This document shows positions 46,715 through 55,675 of a stretch of 64,000 bases of DNA, piece after piece. A model generated the notes under the pieces. The model searched no databases. It was given only the letters and a program-made list of their open reading frames with translations, and was not told the DNA's origin. The position numbers were made by a program, and so were the translations under genes. The DNA is from Andalucia godoyi (Eukaryota > Discoba > Jakobea > Jakobida > Andaluciidae). Position 1 is the first letter of the stretch, and the number at the start of each line of letters is the position of its first letter. The stretch is taken from the NCBI GenBank assembly GCA_009859145.1, contig VRVR01000046.1, forward strand, positions 124,001 to 188,000. Reading direction: 5' to 3'.

Positions 46715-48580
46715 TCAATTCGCGTGGCGATAAAGGGCTGCTGATTTCCGGTATGCCAAGAAAGACCCAACTGCTGCAGCAGTAGCGACAACAAGCCCTG
46801 AAACCGCCAGTCCGATGCCAGCGATGGCGAGACCCTTTGTGCTACTGTCCGCAGAAGAACCTGGTGCGTACGTGGATGGGCAGTTCAAGCACGCAGAATT
46901 CGGCAACAGCAACTGGGCATAGGCGCCAATCTGGTTCACGTCCCAGAGATCACAGCGAGAAGAATACACAGCTGCAAAGGATGCGCCATACAGCTTCTTC
47001 CCAACATCCAAAATCATGATCTCTTCAAGGACGGAGGTGTACTGGGGCCACATGGAATCCATGTCCGCGTACTCGTCCATACTTACAATCGAGTTGGGAT
47101 TGCCGACGCTTTCTGCAAAATTGAGCCAGAACCGCTGCATGCGATCCGAGAGCTGCTGCTCATCGGGATCAAAGGACGTCACGAGATGTCCCGAGGATGG
47201 GAGGTTGCCAAAAACGAATGGAATCTCTGCACCATGAAACGCTCCGGTGTCGTTGTACTTTGCAAGTGCTCCATGCCTTGGGCCGTGTACAAAGGAGTAT
47301 GCAAACACCGCAGCACCCGAGCGCGAGAATGAGCGGATGGCGCTTCTCGCAGGACAAATGAAGAACTTCTCCGACGCCATTGTTATGAATGCTTCCTTGG
47401 GTGACGGAAAATTTTCCACCGCGTACGTTTGCTGCAACTCTGGGCTGTCCACTGCCCAGACATCCCGCAGCAATGACGTGTACGTTGCGGCCGTCATGCC
47501 TCCAATTGCAGGATCACTGTACGCGAAATACGACATTTCCCTTCGATTGGTACCAATCATTACAGGTACTGGTGCAAATGAGCCGACGGCAAGGCGCTGT
47601 CCGATAGAAAGACCACCACGATCCGGAAGATTGAAGCCCTCTGAACCCGGCAGCAACTGCGAAGGAAAGAATACATCCGAAGTTCCAGAATTTGAGAATG
47701 CAGCTTCGATTTCTGAAGGGCTCAGTGTTCGCAGACATGCATTCAACAGATCGGGCTGCGTAGTTTGGTTGGCACATCTTGTGTACGCAACAAACATTGC
47801 TCCATTCTCAAACCGAACAGTACCATTGTTGGCCACAACATTGCACGATCCGCTCTCCATTATAGCGGCATGGAAGAGCCCACTGGACTGGGGAGACATA
47901 ATGTGAAGGCAAGTTTGGATTGCGCCAGCACTTTCGCCAAACAGTGTGACTCGGTTCGGATCTCCGCCGAACGCGGCAATATTTGATCGAACCCATTGCA
48001 GCGCAGCTCGCTGATCCTCAAATCCGTACATACCCGAGGAAAACCTTCCCGGATTCTCGTTCGACAGCGACGGAAGAGCAAGATAGCCGTACGGACCAAC
48101 GCGGTAGTGCAGAGTCACAACAATCACCGAGTTTCGCAACGAAACAAGTTTGCCGCCGTCATAATCAACAGTGTCGGGACTTGCAGCCAGGAAGCTTCCG
48201 CCCACAATCCAAACCATCACAGGAATCCTGCCAGATACCGGTGTCGAGGGCGCCCATACATTGAGATACAAGCAATCTTCCGAACCCGTGGAAGCGTAGT
48301 GTAAACATGAGGGTTTGAATGCCGTCGCATCCTGGATCAGAGAACGATTGACATTCCTGAGTGGAAACGGAGACATGAATCGGAGCGGCCCAACAGGCGG
48401 CTCAGCAAACGGAATTCCTTTCCACGCGAACGCTCCAGAAGGCTGAACAGACCCTCGAAACGTACCGGACGTCGTTTCCACAATCAGAGAACCCGCAACG
48501 CAAACATGCAGCGCTGAAATCACCAATGACACTACAACACACAGAATCCTCTTCCTCCAAGTATCCTCTGTGATTACCAT
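46715..48580 (-). CDS. Type-B carboxylesterase, secreted and membrane-anchored
   Basis: This is an alpha/beta hydrolase of the cholinesterase/carboxylesterase family, 621 residues. The N-terminal signal peptide is RILCVVVSLVISALHVCVAG. Family motifs are FAWKGIPFAEPPVGPLRF, EDCLYLNVWAP, oxyanion region VMVWIVGGSF, nucleophile elbow FGESAG (Ser217), Glu in NRREMSYFAYSD, and His in GAFHGAEIPFVFGN, so the catalytic triad looks intact. A C-terminal transmembrane segment (AIAGIGLAVSGLVVATAAAV) with a basic tail (YRKSAALYRH) predicts a type I membrane protein with the enzyme outside. Substrate is unknown. It is convergent with aminopeptidase P (108 bp). Confidence 0.92.
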   Translation of the reverse strand: MVITEDTWRKRILCVVVSLVISALHVCVAGSLIVETTSGTFRGSVQPSGAFAWKGIPFAEPPVGPLRFMSPFPLRNVNRSLIQDATAFKPSCLHYASTGSEDCLYLNVWAPSTPVSGRIPVMVWIVGGSFLAASPDTVDYDGGKLVSLRNSVIVVTLHYRVGPYGYLALPSLSNENPGRFSSGMYGFEDQRAALQWVRSNIAAFGGDPNRVTLFGESAGAIQTCLHIMSPQSSGLFHAAIMESGSCNVVANNGTVRFENGAMFVAYTRCANQTTQPDLLNACLRTLSPSEIEAAFSNSGTSDVFFPSQLLPGSEGFNLPDRGGLSIGQRLAVGSFAPVPVMIGTNRREMSYFAYSDPAIGGMTAATYTSLLRDVWAVDSPELQQTYAVENFPSPKEAFITMASEKFFICPARSAIRSFSRSGAAVFAYSFVHGPRHGALAKYNDTGAFHGAEIPFVFGNLPSSGHLVTSFDPDEQQLSDRMQRFWLNFAESVGNPNSIVSMDEYADMDSMWPQYTSVLEEIMILDVGKKLYGASFAAVYSSRCDLWDVNQIGAYAQLLLPNSACLNCPSTYAPGSSADSSTKGLAIAGIGLAVSGLVVATAAAVGSFLAYRKSAALYRHAN

Positions 48581-49013
48581 TTCTTTTCTTCTTCTTTTTT
48601 AAAAAAACGCAAATTCGCACCTTTCTTGTTTATGTGTTTATAATACTTTCTTTTCCCGTGGTCCTTGCCTTGTCCCTGCCAGTTGCCACACAGAGGAGGA
48701 TGGGGGAAAAAAAAAAAGAAAGGAAAAAAAGGAAAGAAAAAGGTTCCAAACTCTGTTTTGCACGTAGCTTCGATCGAGTTTCATTCTTTTTTGAACAAAA
48801 GGCACACATACGAAATAGGAAAACTCTTCCCGAACAATTGCTTCACCAGTCACTATAGCACACAGCACATCAGACGAACACGGTGCCAAGACAAGAAAAG
48901 AAAAACAACAATACGCAGAGTTTTGGAGGAGCTCTGGTTTTGGGACTTGGGGTTGGTAAAAATGACAAGTTTACTTTCTCATCCCCGCTCCTCTATTTCC
49001 GGTGCCGATGTGT
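48581..49013. other. Spacer, nothing recognised
   Basis: Upstream region of the carboxylesterase (a T/A-rich stretch at 48590-48610 and a purine run at 48700-48745) and the 3' flank of Kae1. Confidence 0.45.
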
Positions 49014-50105
49014 TCAGTCCACTCTCCAAGTGACGAGAACTTCATCTGTTCGGAAGCGCTGGGTGCAAAAGCAGTCTGACCACTTCAGCTGCAAGTATCC
49101 GCCATTCAAAAATTGCAAGAGTCCAGTGTACGCAATCATTGCGCCGTTATCGATGCAATATCGATCGTCCATTGCACACAACTTGCCTCCTCGCTCCATG
49201 ACCATCTGCTGCATCATTTCTTGCAGCCGCTCATTGCAGCCCACACCGCCTACAATCAGCACTTCTCTTTTCATGCAATGTGCCATTGCACGCTCCGTGA
49301 TTTCCACCAGCATCGAGAACAGCGTTTCTTGAAGCGAATAGCACATCATTTCCTTTGAGTGCTGCATCCCGGAATCAGCAAGACCTTCCATGAACGACAG
49401 GATTCCCGAAAATGACACGTCCATTCCCTTCACGGTGTACGGAATGTCGAGAATCGGAGGATACAGAGCTGCTTCGTCCTGGCTTGTATCCATTCTTCGC
49501 GACTCCCATTCCATAAGATACTTTTTTGCCAGTTGTTCAATGTGGTATCCTGGCGAGGGGTCATTGGATAGTTGCAGGACTCTCGCAAAGCGATCGAGAC
49601 AGTTTCCAATTGCAATGTCAATTGTTTCACCAAAGATGCGATACCTCTTCAACGAGTACGCAATTACCTGGGTATTTCCGCCGCTTACGTAGAGGACGAT
49701 CGGGTCGACTGCTTGTGTCACGAGCCGTCCCATCTCAATATGGGCAACGCAATGATTCACTGGGATCAGCGGAACTCTCCACAGCTGCGCGAGTGTCCGC
49801 GCAACTACCGCCACGGAGCGCAAAGGGTTTCCCATCCCGGGGCCTTTGGTGTAGCAGATACAGTCGAGATCGAAAGGAGAAACTTGAGCAGCCGACAGAG
49901 CTTGCTGGATCAGACTTAGAATAAAGGACCGATGGTGTTCCCCAGTCTCGCGCGGAAGAAACCCAGTCCCCGGCGGAGTGATGTACGTGTGTCGAACATT
50001 TGCAAGAATCTCTCCATCCGACCGGACGATCCCGATTCCAAGCTTGTTAGCAGAACCTTCAAGCCCAAGTGCAATGCGATACACCCCCGCCTTCGCACTA
50101 CTCAT
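49014..50105 (-). CDS. OSGEP: Kae1/OSGEP, KEOPS tRNA threonylcarbamoyltransferase
   Basis: This is the catalytic subunit of KEOPS, which forms N6-threonylcarbamoyladenosine at position 37 of ANN-decoding tRNAs. The frame is 363 residues. Family motifs are [55 protein letters not shown], the metal-binding [10 protein letters not shown], the nucleotide-binding [31 protein letters not shown], and [13 protein letters not shown]. The sequence is of the cytosolic/archaeal Kae1 type, not the mitochondrial OSGEPL1/TsaD type: there is no presequence and it has the Kae1 PPGTGF motif. The 20 C-terminal residues extend slightly past the usual end. Confidence 0.95.
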   Translation of the reverse strand: MSSAKAGVYRIALGLEGSANKLGIGIVRSDGEILANVRHTYITPPGTGFLPRETGEHHRSFILSLIQQALSAAQVSPFDLDCICYTKGPGMGNPLRSVAVVARTLAQLWRVPLIPVNHCVAHIEMGRLVTQAVDPIVLYVSGGNTQVIAYSLKRYRIFGETIDIAIGNCLDRFARVLQLSNDPSPGYHIEQLAKKYLMEWESRRMDTSQDEAALYPPILDIPYTVKGMDVSFSGILSFMEGLADSGMQHSKEMMCYSLQETLFSMLVEITERAMAHCMKREVLIVGGVGCNERLQEMMQQMVMERGGKLCAMDDRYCIDNGAMIAYTGLLQFLNGGYLQLKWSDCFCTQRFRTDEVLVTWRVD

Positions 50106-50435
50106 CTCTTTAGTTCTCTCTCGTCCCGTCTTACCTCCCCTGTAAATGAAAACGATCGTCCTGCGTCACTCCACTGTCCAACCCTCCTCCCTCGTCGGTT
50201 CCCAGCATGCAGTTCAGATGGGAAAACCATGCAGATCGACAGCTGTCGAGGCTCACTGTTCTCTGCGTGTTCCAAATGGTTTCAACGTTCCCAAAGTCTC
50301 TGGTAAATGTTAAGTGATAATAATAAAAATAAAAAGTAAGTAAATAAAAACCCAAAACAACGAAGAAGGGATTAAGAATTTTCTTTAATAAAGAGTTTGC
50401 TCATCGAGGTGATCTGTGGGAAATGCGAGTGAACC
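50106..50435. other. Divergent promoter region
   Basis: This is a 330-bp spacer between Kae1 and the cyclin-fold-like gene, AT-rich at 50310-50395. No gene is seen. Confidence 0.45.
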
Positions 50436-51308
50436 ATGCGGAAATCGTCGACGGGATTTGATCAGAGTTCGTACTCGACTCCGAAGAACAGCAGTAGCAC
50501 CTTAGAACTGCATATGCTGCCTGTTCACAGCCCGCAGAGGAGTGCGGTTGAAGGGAACTCCTCGTCGATGGAGACGCTTGGGCTCCCTGAGGACGTGCTG
50601 AGACTTTTGTTGTCGGTGCGAGCGCAGTCGTTCGAATGCGGCTGTTTGGACTCGACGACATGCACTGCGTTAGCGTATGCACGGCATTGCTCCTCGCTGC
50701 TGGACGCAACGCGATTGGAGACTCTGGCGAACTCGTGTCTGTCTCTTGCGTGCCAGGTTTGTGAAGAGCCGGAATCCGCTGCTCGACTGGCACTGGCTTC
50801 CGTGTCTTCCTCGCTGAATGTTCGTGTTCTTGTGACGCACCTGACGTTCCAGTCTGTCCCGTTGTTGCACCCATCGACCACCGTGCACGCGAGAGCGGCG
50901 TTGCTTGCAGAAGACTCTGGGTTGTGGAAACAGGCTGTCGCTTCGTATTATGCAGCGTCGTCAGGACCAGGAACACTTCGAATTGCTTCTGCAAGTGCTA
51001 CAAGCCCCAATGAAGAGAAGGACGATGTTCGACTCGAGCTGTGGGATTTGTGCACCGATCTGTGCTGCACGACAATTCCCGACTCCTTCTCTCCAGAAAT
51101 TGCTGCTGCTCTTGCCGTCTGCATTGTTGCGAAGAGATATGGACTCTCGGGAGTCGTGGATTGGGCAGCAACGGTTGCAAAGGTAGACCCTGCCACCCTG
51201 CGCCGTGCTTGGAGCACCTACCGCGTTCAGTGTGCGCAACTGTCGCAGCACGTCGAATCTCAGACCTTGCAGTCACAGTCTTCTCTTCCACAGTCGTCGC
51301 AGCCCTAG
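50436..51308 (+). CDS. 290-residue helical protein, possible TFIIB/cyclin-type fold
   Basis: The start is MRKSSTGFDQSSYSTPKNSS, with a Ser-rich lead of about 50 residues. The rest is Ala/Leu/Cys-rich helices: GLPEDVLRLLLSVRAQSFEC, TALAYARHCSSLLDATRLET, LALASVSSSLNVRVLVTHLT. The segment SPEIAAALAVCIVAKRYGLS followed by VVDWAATVAKVDPATLRRAW has the PxxxAAxxxYxAAK...IAxxxxVSxxTIRxxY logic of the last helices of a TFIIB/BRF cyclin repeat. No zinc ribbon precedes it. The fold assignment is an inference; a divergent cyclin-like transcription factor or an unrelated helical protein are both open. It is convergent with MTAP. Confidence 0.7.
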   Translation: MRKSSTGFDQSSYSTPKNSSSTLELHMLPVHSPQRSAVEGNSSSMETLGLPEDVLRLLLSVRAQSFECGCLDSTTCTALAYARHCSSLLDATRLETLANSCLSLACQVCEEPESAARLALASVSSSLNVRVLVTHLTFQSVPLLHPSTTVHARAALLAEDSGLWKQAVASYYAASSGPGTLRIASASATSPNEEKDDVRLELWDLCTDLCCTTIPDSFSPEIAAALAVCIVAKRYGLSGVVDWAATVAKVDPATLRRAWSTYRVQCAQLSQHVESQTLQSQSSLPQSSQP

Positions 51309-51482
51309 TCGCATAATTCATAGTCTTTACTAGAATGTGAACAACAGGAAAACAAAACCGTTTGCCTGTGACGGAGAAGGAGGAATGGGGGAGAACAGAA
51401 AATGATCCAAAAAAAGAATCATCATCATCATCATCATCATCGAGCATCAGAGGCTTTATTCGAACAGAATCTTCTACACTTC

Positions 51483-52433
51483 CTAGTGATTGGCAGCTGC
51501 ATTCTCTTGGACGCTCCAGTACTTGTTTGCAAGAAGTGCTAATCTCTGTGCAGTCTGCTCGGGAACCTTATCCTTGCTCGTCATGATTGCGAATTTGAGT
51601 GCCGAATGGGCTTCGGACTCTGGGAACCCAGCAACATCAACCATGACCACAAGTTCACGGACGATTTCCTGCGCAAGAGACCCAATGGCCTTCAGATTGC
51701 CCATGACCATGTCGACAGTCACTGCTGCATGGTCCGGGTGCCATCCGTCATAGTCCGTTACGAGAGCCACGATAGCGTACGCCATCTCGGCCTCGCGGGC
51801 AAGCTTCGCCTCTTGGTACGCAGTCATTCCAATCACAGTCCCGCCCATGGCCTTGTACGAAAACGACTCTGCACGAGTGGAAAACGCAGGGCCGTCGATG
51901 CAGACGTATGTGCCGTTTGTATGCAAGCGCGAACCCACCGCGTTGTTCTCCAAAGCGCGACTCGCAGCCTTTTCGACAATTGCCTTGAAACTGTCGCAGA
52001 CGGGATGGGCAAATCCAACGTGCGCAACGCATCCTTCGCCGAAGAACGAGTCTCTTCGGGAGCGCGTGCGGTCAATGAGCTGGTCTACAAGGACAACATC
52101 GCGCGGTCGATTCTCATCCGCAAGAGATCCCACAGCGCTGACAGAAAGCAAATATTCGACACCAAGAAGTTTCAGTGCATAAATGTTGGCGCGAAAGTTA
52201 ATTTCGGAGGGCAAGATCGAATGACTTCTGCCATGACGAGGCAAGAAAGCCACTGAAATGCCCGTGGTGGACAGGTTTCCAATAATGATTCGGTCCGAGG
52301 GAGTGCCAAAGGGAGTCGGAATCGTCAGTTCATGTACGTTTACTAGACCCTCAATCTTGTACACCGAGGTCCCTCCAATGATTCCCAGCCGGATCGGTCC
52401 GCCAAGAGGATTCGGAAACAACAAACCAGACAT
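51483..52433 (-). CDS. MTAP: 5'-methylthioadenosine phosphorylase
   Basis: It cleaves methylthioadenosine with phosphate in the methionine salvage pathway. The frame is 316 residues from the ATG giving MSGLLFPNPLGGPIRLGIIG; the open frame upstream reads through microsatellites. Family features are GIIGGTSVYKIEGL, phosphate/sugar sites FLPRHGRSHSILPSEINFRA, the core LLSVSAVGSLADENRPRDVV, CIDGPAFSTRAES, VIGMTAYQEAKLAREAEMAY, and the catalytic/base-recognition Asp in VALVTDYDGWH. The sequence is MTAP-like rather than purine nucleoside phosphorylase (family end TDYD, not SNKV). It has about 30 residues beyond the human length, at the C-terminus. It is divergent with ALG3. Confidence 0.93.
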   Translation of the reverse strand: MSGLLFPNPLGGPIRLGIIGGTSVYKIEGLVNVHELTIPTPFGTPSDRIIIGNLSTTGISVAFLPRHGRSHSILPSEINFRANIYALKLLGVEYLLSVSAVGSLADENRPRDVVLVDQLIDRTRSRRDSFFGEGCVAHVGFAHPVCDSFKAIVEKAASRALENNAVGSRLHTNGTYVCIDGPAFSTRAESFSYKAMGGTVIGMTAYQEAKLAREAEMAYAIVALVTDYDGWHPDHAAVTVDMVMGNLKAIGSLAQEIVRELVVMVDVAGFPESEAHSALKFAIMTSKDKVPEQTAQRLALLANKYWSVQENAAANH

Positions 52434-52524
52434 CTTTCTTCTTCTTTTTTTCTTCAAATCACTCAATAAGATGCCACACCAGCAACAGCCACAACAAGTA
52501 AAGTGAATAAATAAACCAGAACGG

Positions 52525-52540
52525 AAAATAAATAAGTAAA

Positions 52541-52600
<60 letters not shown>
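52525..52600. repeat. (TAAA)n-(AAT)n microsatellite
   Basis: A TAAA tract passes into about 14 AAT units. Confidence 0.95.
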
Positions 52601-52852
52601 TTAAAACTTTAAAAAAAAAGGTGATATAAATAAACCTGCATTTCCCCCATTCTTTCTCTTTTCTTGTTTGATCAAAAAGTGTACGTTTTGCGTTTTGATG
52701 GCGGAGACGGAGAACATGCGCGAAACAGCGAGAAGAACACCGTGGGGCCTGCTGTACTTCGACATGAGTCGCATGAGTCGCAGATCCGGAGGGAAAGGGA
52801 ATCGGAAAAGGAAAGGTTTTGTTTTGGGAAATCGAAAGACGAGACAATACAC

Positions 52853-52965
<113 letters not shown>

Positions 52966-52982
52966 CTTAGTTGAATTTGGAG

Positions 52983-54347
52983 ATGAGGGGCCGGTGGATT
53001 GGGGTTCTTGTGGCGATGGAAGTGCTGTTGAGCGTGATGATCATCCACCGGGTTGCGTATACAGAGATTGACTGGGATGCCTACATGTCTGAAGTGGCGG
53101 GGGTGTTTCGAGACGGCGAGCTGGACTACCGCAATCTCTCGGGGTCCACGGGGCCTTTGGTCTATCCCGCGGGATTTGTGTATCTGTACGGAGTGCTTCG
53201 GTGGTTCACTACCGCAGGCACCGATATTCGAGTAGCCCAATACTGGTTTGCTTTTTTTTACGTGGCGACGGTTGTTACGGTTCTGTTCATCCTGCGGAAA
53301 TGCAACGCACCACCAGTCGTTCTTGTTGCTACGTGTCTTTCACGGCGTGCTCACTCCATCTTCATGCTCCGGTTGTTCAACGATGGCCCGTCCATGCTTT
53401 TGTTTTACATTTCACTGCTCCTTCTCGTGCAATTCCTCTCCTCCTCGTCCTCATCCTCTTCCGCAGCTGCTGCATCTTCTCCATTGAAAGGTTCTGCAAG
53501 GGCGCGCATATCGGAAAAGCTGCTCTTGGCGTCAACGCTTTGCTTCTCACTGGCAGTCTCGATCAAGATGAATGTGCTTTTGTTTGCTCCAGCGTATCTC
53601 TGGGTATGGTTCCTCTATGGCGGATGGCCGTGCATCACACGACACTCCTTCTTGGTGTTCGCTTCTCAAATAGCACTCGGTGCGCCGTTCTTGGCCACCT
53701 ATCCAGCGTCGTACCTCGCGAAAGCATTTGAGTTTTCTCGTGTGTTCCAGTTCAAATGGTCTGTCAACTGGGCGTTTATGCACCCCGCGGCGTTTGCATC
53801 TTCGTCGTTTGCGCTCTTTCTCCTCGGTGCACACATCTTCATGCTTGCGATCTTTTACTACCGTCGATTCCAAGTTACACCGGCCAAGAATTTCTTTCTG
53901 CCATTCTCTGCATTTGCGCCTGCCGCTATGTCCATGCCTCGCTCCACAGACGGTGTTGAGCGACGTCTGTGCAGTCCGTATCACGAAGCACTCCGAGATC
54001 CGCGGTACATTTGCGCAGTGTTCTTCACAGTCAACATAATTGGGGTTGTGTGTGCACGAACGTTGCACTATCAGTTTTACGCGTGGTACGTGCACTCTAT
54101 TCCATTTCTGCTGTGGGTGAGCAGAGGGGGAATCTGGTGGGAAAAAGTGCTGACCGGTTTGCTCATCGAGGTTGTCTGGAATCTATACCCACCTTCGCCA
54201 ATCGCTTCTGCAGTCTTGCTCTCACTGCACTTTAGAATCGTCTTCGGCATGTTTTGGTCTGGCGTTTGGGACCCTGAGTTGTACGCTGCCAAGTCCACAC
54301 AGCGGCGGCGTCCGATCCACAAGCCCGATCCTCGCAAATCCCTGTAA
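52983..54347 (+). CDS. ALG3: ALG3 Dol-P-Man alpha-1,3-mannosyltransferase
   Basis: It adds the first luminal mannose (Man5 to Man6GlcNAc2-PP-dolichol) in N-glycan precursor assembly at the ER membrane. The frame is 454 residues from an ATG giving MRGRWIGVLVAMEVLLSVMI. The luminal loop has the family motif YTEIDWDAYMSEV (typical EIDWxAYM) and GSTGPLVYPAGFVYLYGVLR. Multiple hydrophobic spans follow, with LRLFNDGPSMLLFYISLLLL matching the conserved LRLFNDxxxM. Later spans include ALGAPFLATYPASYLAKAFE, FSRVFQFKWSVNWAF, and HYQFYAWYVHSIPFLLW. A Ser/Ala-rich insert sits near residue 155. The C-terminus is basic. It is the usual length for ALG3. Confidence 0.95.
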   Translation: MRGRWIGVLVAMEVLLSVMIIHRVAYTEIDWDAYMSEVAGVFRDGELDYRNLSGSTGPLVYPAGFVYLYGVLRWFTTAGTDIRVAQYWFAFFYVATVVTVLFILRKCNAPPVVLVATCLSRRAHSIFMLRLFNDGPSMLLFYISLLLLVQFLSSSSSSSSAAAASSPLKGSARARISEKLLLASTLCFSLAVSIKMNVLLFAPAYLWVWFLYGGWPCITRHSFLVFASQIALGAPFLATYPASYLAKAFEFSRVFQFKWSVNWAFMHPAAFASSSFALFLLGAHIFMLAIFYYRRFQVTPAKNFFLPFSAFAPAAMSMPRSTDGVERRLCSPYHEALRDPRYICAVFFTVNIIGVVCARTLHYQFYAWYVHSIPFLLWVSRGGIWWEKVLTGLLIEVVWNLYPPSPIASAVLLSLHFRIVFGMFWSGVWDPELYAAKSTQRRRPIHKPDPRKSL

Positions 54348-54669
54348 ACGAAAGGCCGTCTTGCCGTGTTGGCTGTCATGTTGGTTGCCAGATATTCTCT
54401 CCGTCTCGATCACTTTCGTCCTTCTTCTGGAGCAGTTGTGCTCCCCCCTTCTCTCCCCATCAGTCGTTTCCACAGCAAGGCGCCTGCTGTAGAACAGAAG
54501 CGCTCCCCCGAAGCAAAGCAAAAGCAACAAAAGGAAACGCGCTTTTCCTTGCTTTTCCGTTCAGCAAGCGACTTTTGGCAAGAACAGGAGGTGGGCAAGG
54601 ACACCAACAGCGCGAGCAACAGGAATACGAGCAGGAAAAGAAAGGGAAAGAAAAACATTAGGAATAGGA
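54348..54669. other. Spacer between ALG3 and mL49 with an alternate open frame
   Basis: A plus-strand frame opening at 54366 runs through this spacer in a different frame from mL49. Its start (MLVARYSLRLDHFRPSSGAV) looks like a mitochondrial presequence, but no clear splice join into the mL49 frame is seen. It is probably untranslated. Confidence 0.35.
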
Positions 54670-54921
54670 ATGTCTGCAAGCCGATCATTCTCACTTGTTC
54701 GGTCCACTTTTGGAAATCTTCCAGTGTACACAAAGTACTCGAATGGACGAACGCGGGTCGAGACGATCTTGCGGAAAATCGAGCCTGGAAGCGAAGCCCT
54801 TGCTGCAGAAGCTCTCGTGACGCGTGGGTTCCAAGTCGACAGAGTTGCTCCAGGCCATGTCTATGTCAAGGGAGACAAGGCTGCTGATCTGCGCCGATTC
54901 CTCAAAGAATCTGGATTTTAA
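54670..54921 (+). CDS. MRPL49: Mitochondrial large-subunit ribosomal protein mL49 (Img2)
   Basis: The frame is 83 residues, MSASRSFSLVRSTFGNLPVY. It matches the Img2/mL49 domain: TFGNLPVYTKYSNGRTRVET with ILRKIEPGSEALAAEAL, and the characteristic end VYVKGDKAADLRRFLKESGF (the family ends WLxxxGF). mL49 shares the eIF1/SUI1-like fold and belongs to the mitochondrial large subunit. It is much shorter than the human protein (about 166), because the N-terminal extension is missing. The first 12 residues (Ser/Arg, no acids) may serve as a minimal targeting signal. It is one of the few tandem same-strand neighbours (after ALG3). Confidence 0.82.
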   Translation: MSASRSFSLVRSTFGNLPVYTKYSNGRTRVETILRKIEPGSEALAAEALVTRGFQVDRVAPGHVYVKGDKAADLRRFLKESGF

Positions 54922-55237
54922 ACCGTCTTCTCGTCTTCTCGTCTTCTCGCTCCTTATCCTAGACGTTTTTTTAATCATTTCAGCACTTTCTGCCTTCCTC
55001 CTCTCCTCCTTCAAAAAGACCCATGCAAATCATACGTGTACCGGCATGCTATGCTTGTTTCGAAAGAGGATAATAATTAATAATTAAAAAAATGGTTCTG
55101 TTTTATCATCATATCTTATCTTACATGAATCTTCAGGTGTTCTCCATTCTATTCGCAATTTCCTCTTCTTTTCCAGAGAGCGCAGCCCGTCTCATGGATC
55201 AAAAAAAAAAAAAAAACCACGACCGGCTGAATGCCGA
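54922..55237. other. Convergent intergenic region
   Basis: The 3' flanks of mL49 and the helicase gene. A TCGTCTTCTC direct repeat lies at about 54927-54950, AT-rich sequence at 55065-55095, and an A16 run at 55201-55216. No gene is seen. Confidence 0.5.
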
Positions 55238-55644
55238 TCACGCGGTGTGCGTGTTGGGATCCGCATTGCCGGGGGGCCCGGGTCGAGATCCTCGATGGCG
55301 CTTTGCGTTCTTGGACGGCTCCGCGTTACTTCCATTACCAGACTCTTCAACAGCCGTTCGCGGACGACGAACCTGTTGCTGCTGAGAACGCTGTTCCGGC
55401 AGCTGCTGCGGTTGCTGAGGACGCTGCTCCAATTGTTGGGGACGCTGCTCCAATTGTTGAGGACGCTGTCGTCTCGTATCCTGTTGCTGGTGCGGAGGAT
55501 TCGAATTGGCAGGACGCTGCTGTCGTTGCTGCTGCTGCTGTTGCGGCAGCGCCGAACGATCGTTTTGCTGCTGCGGCTGCCGCGGCTGTGCAGAATACGG
55601 ACGTTCCTGCGGATTGAGCGGCCCCAGCTGCGGACGCTGACGAG

Positions 55645-55675
<31 letters not shown>

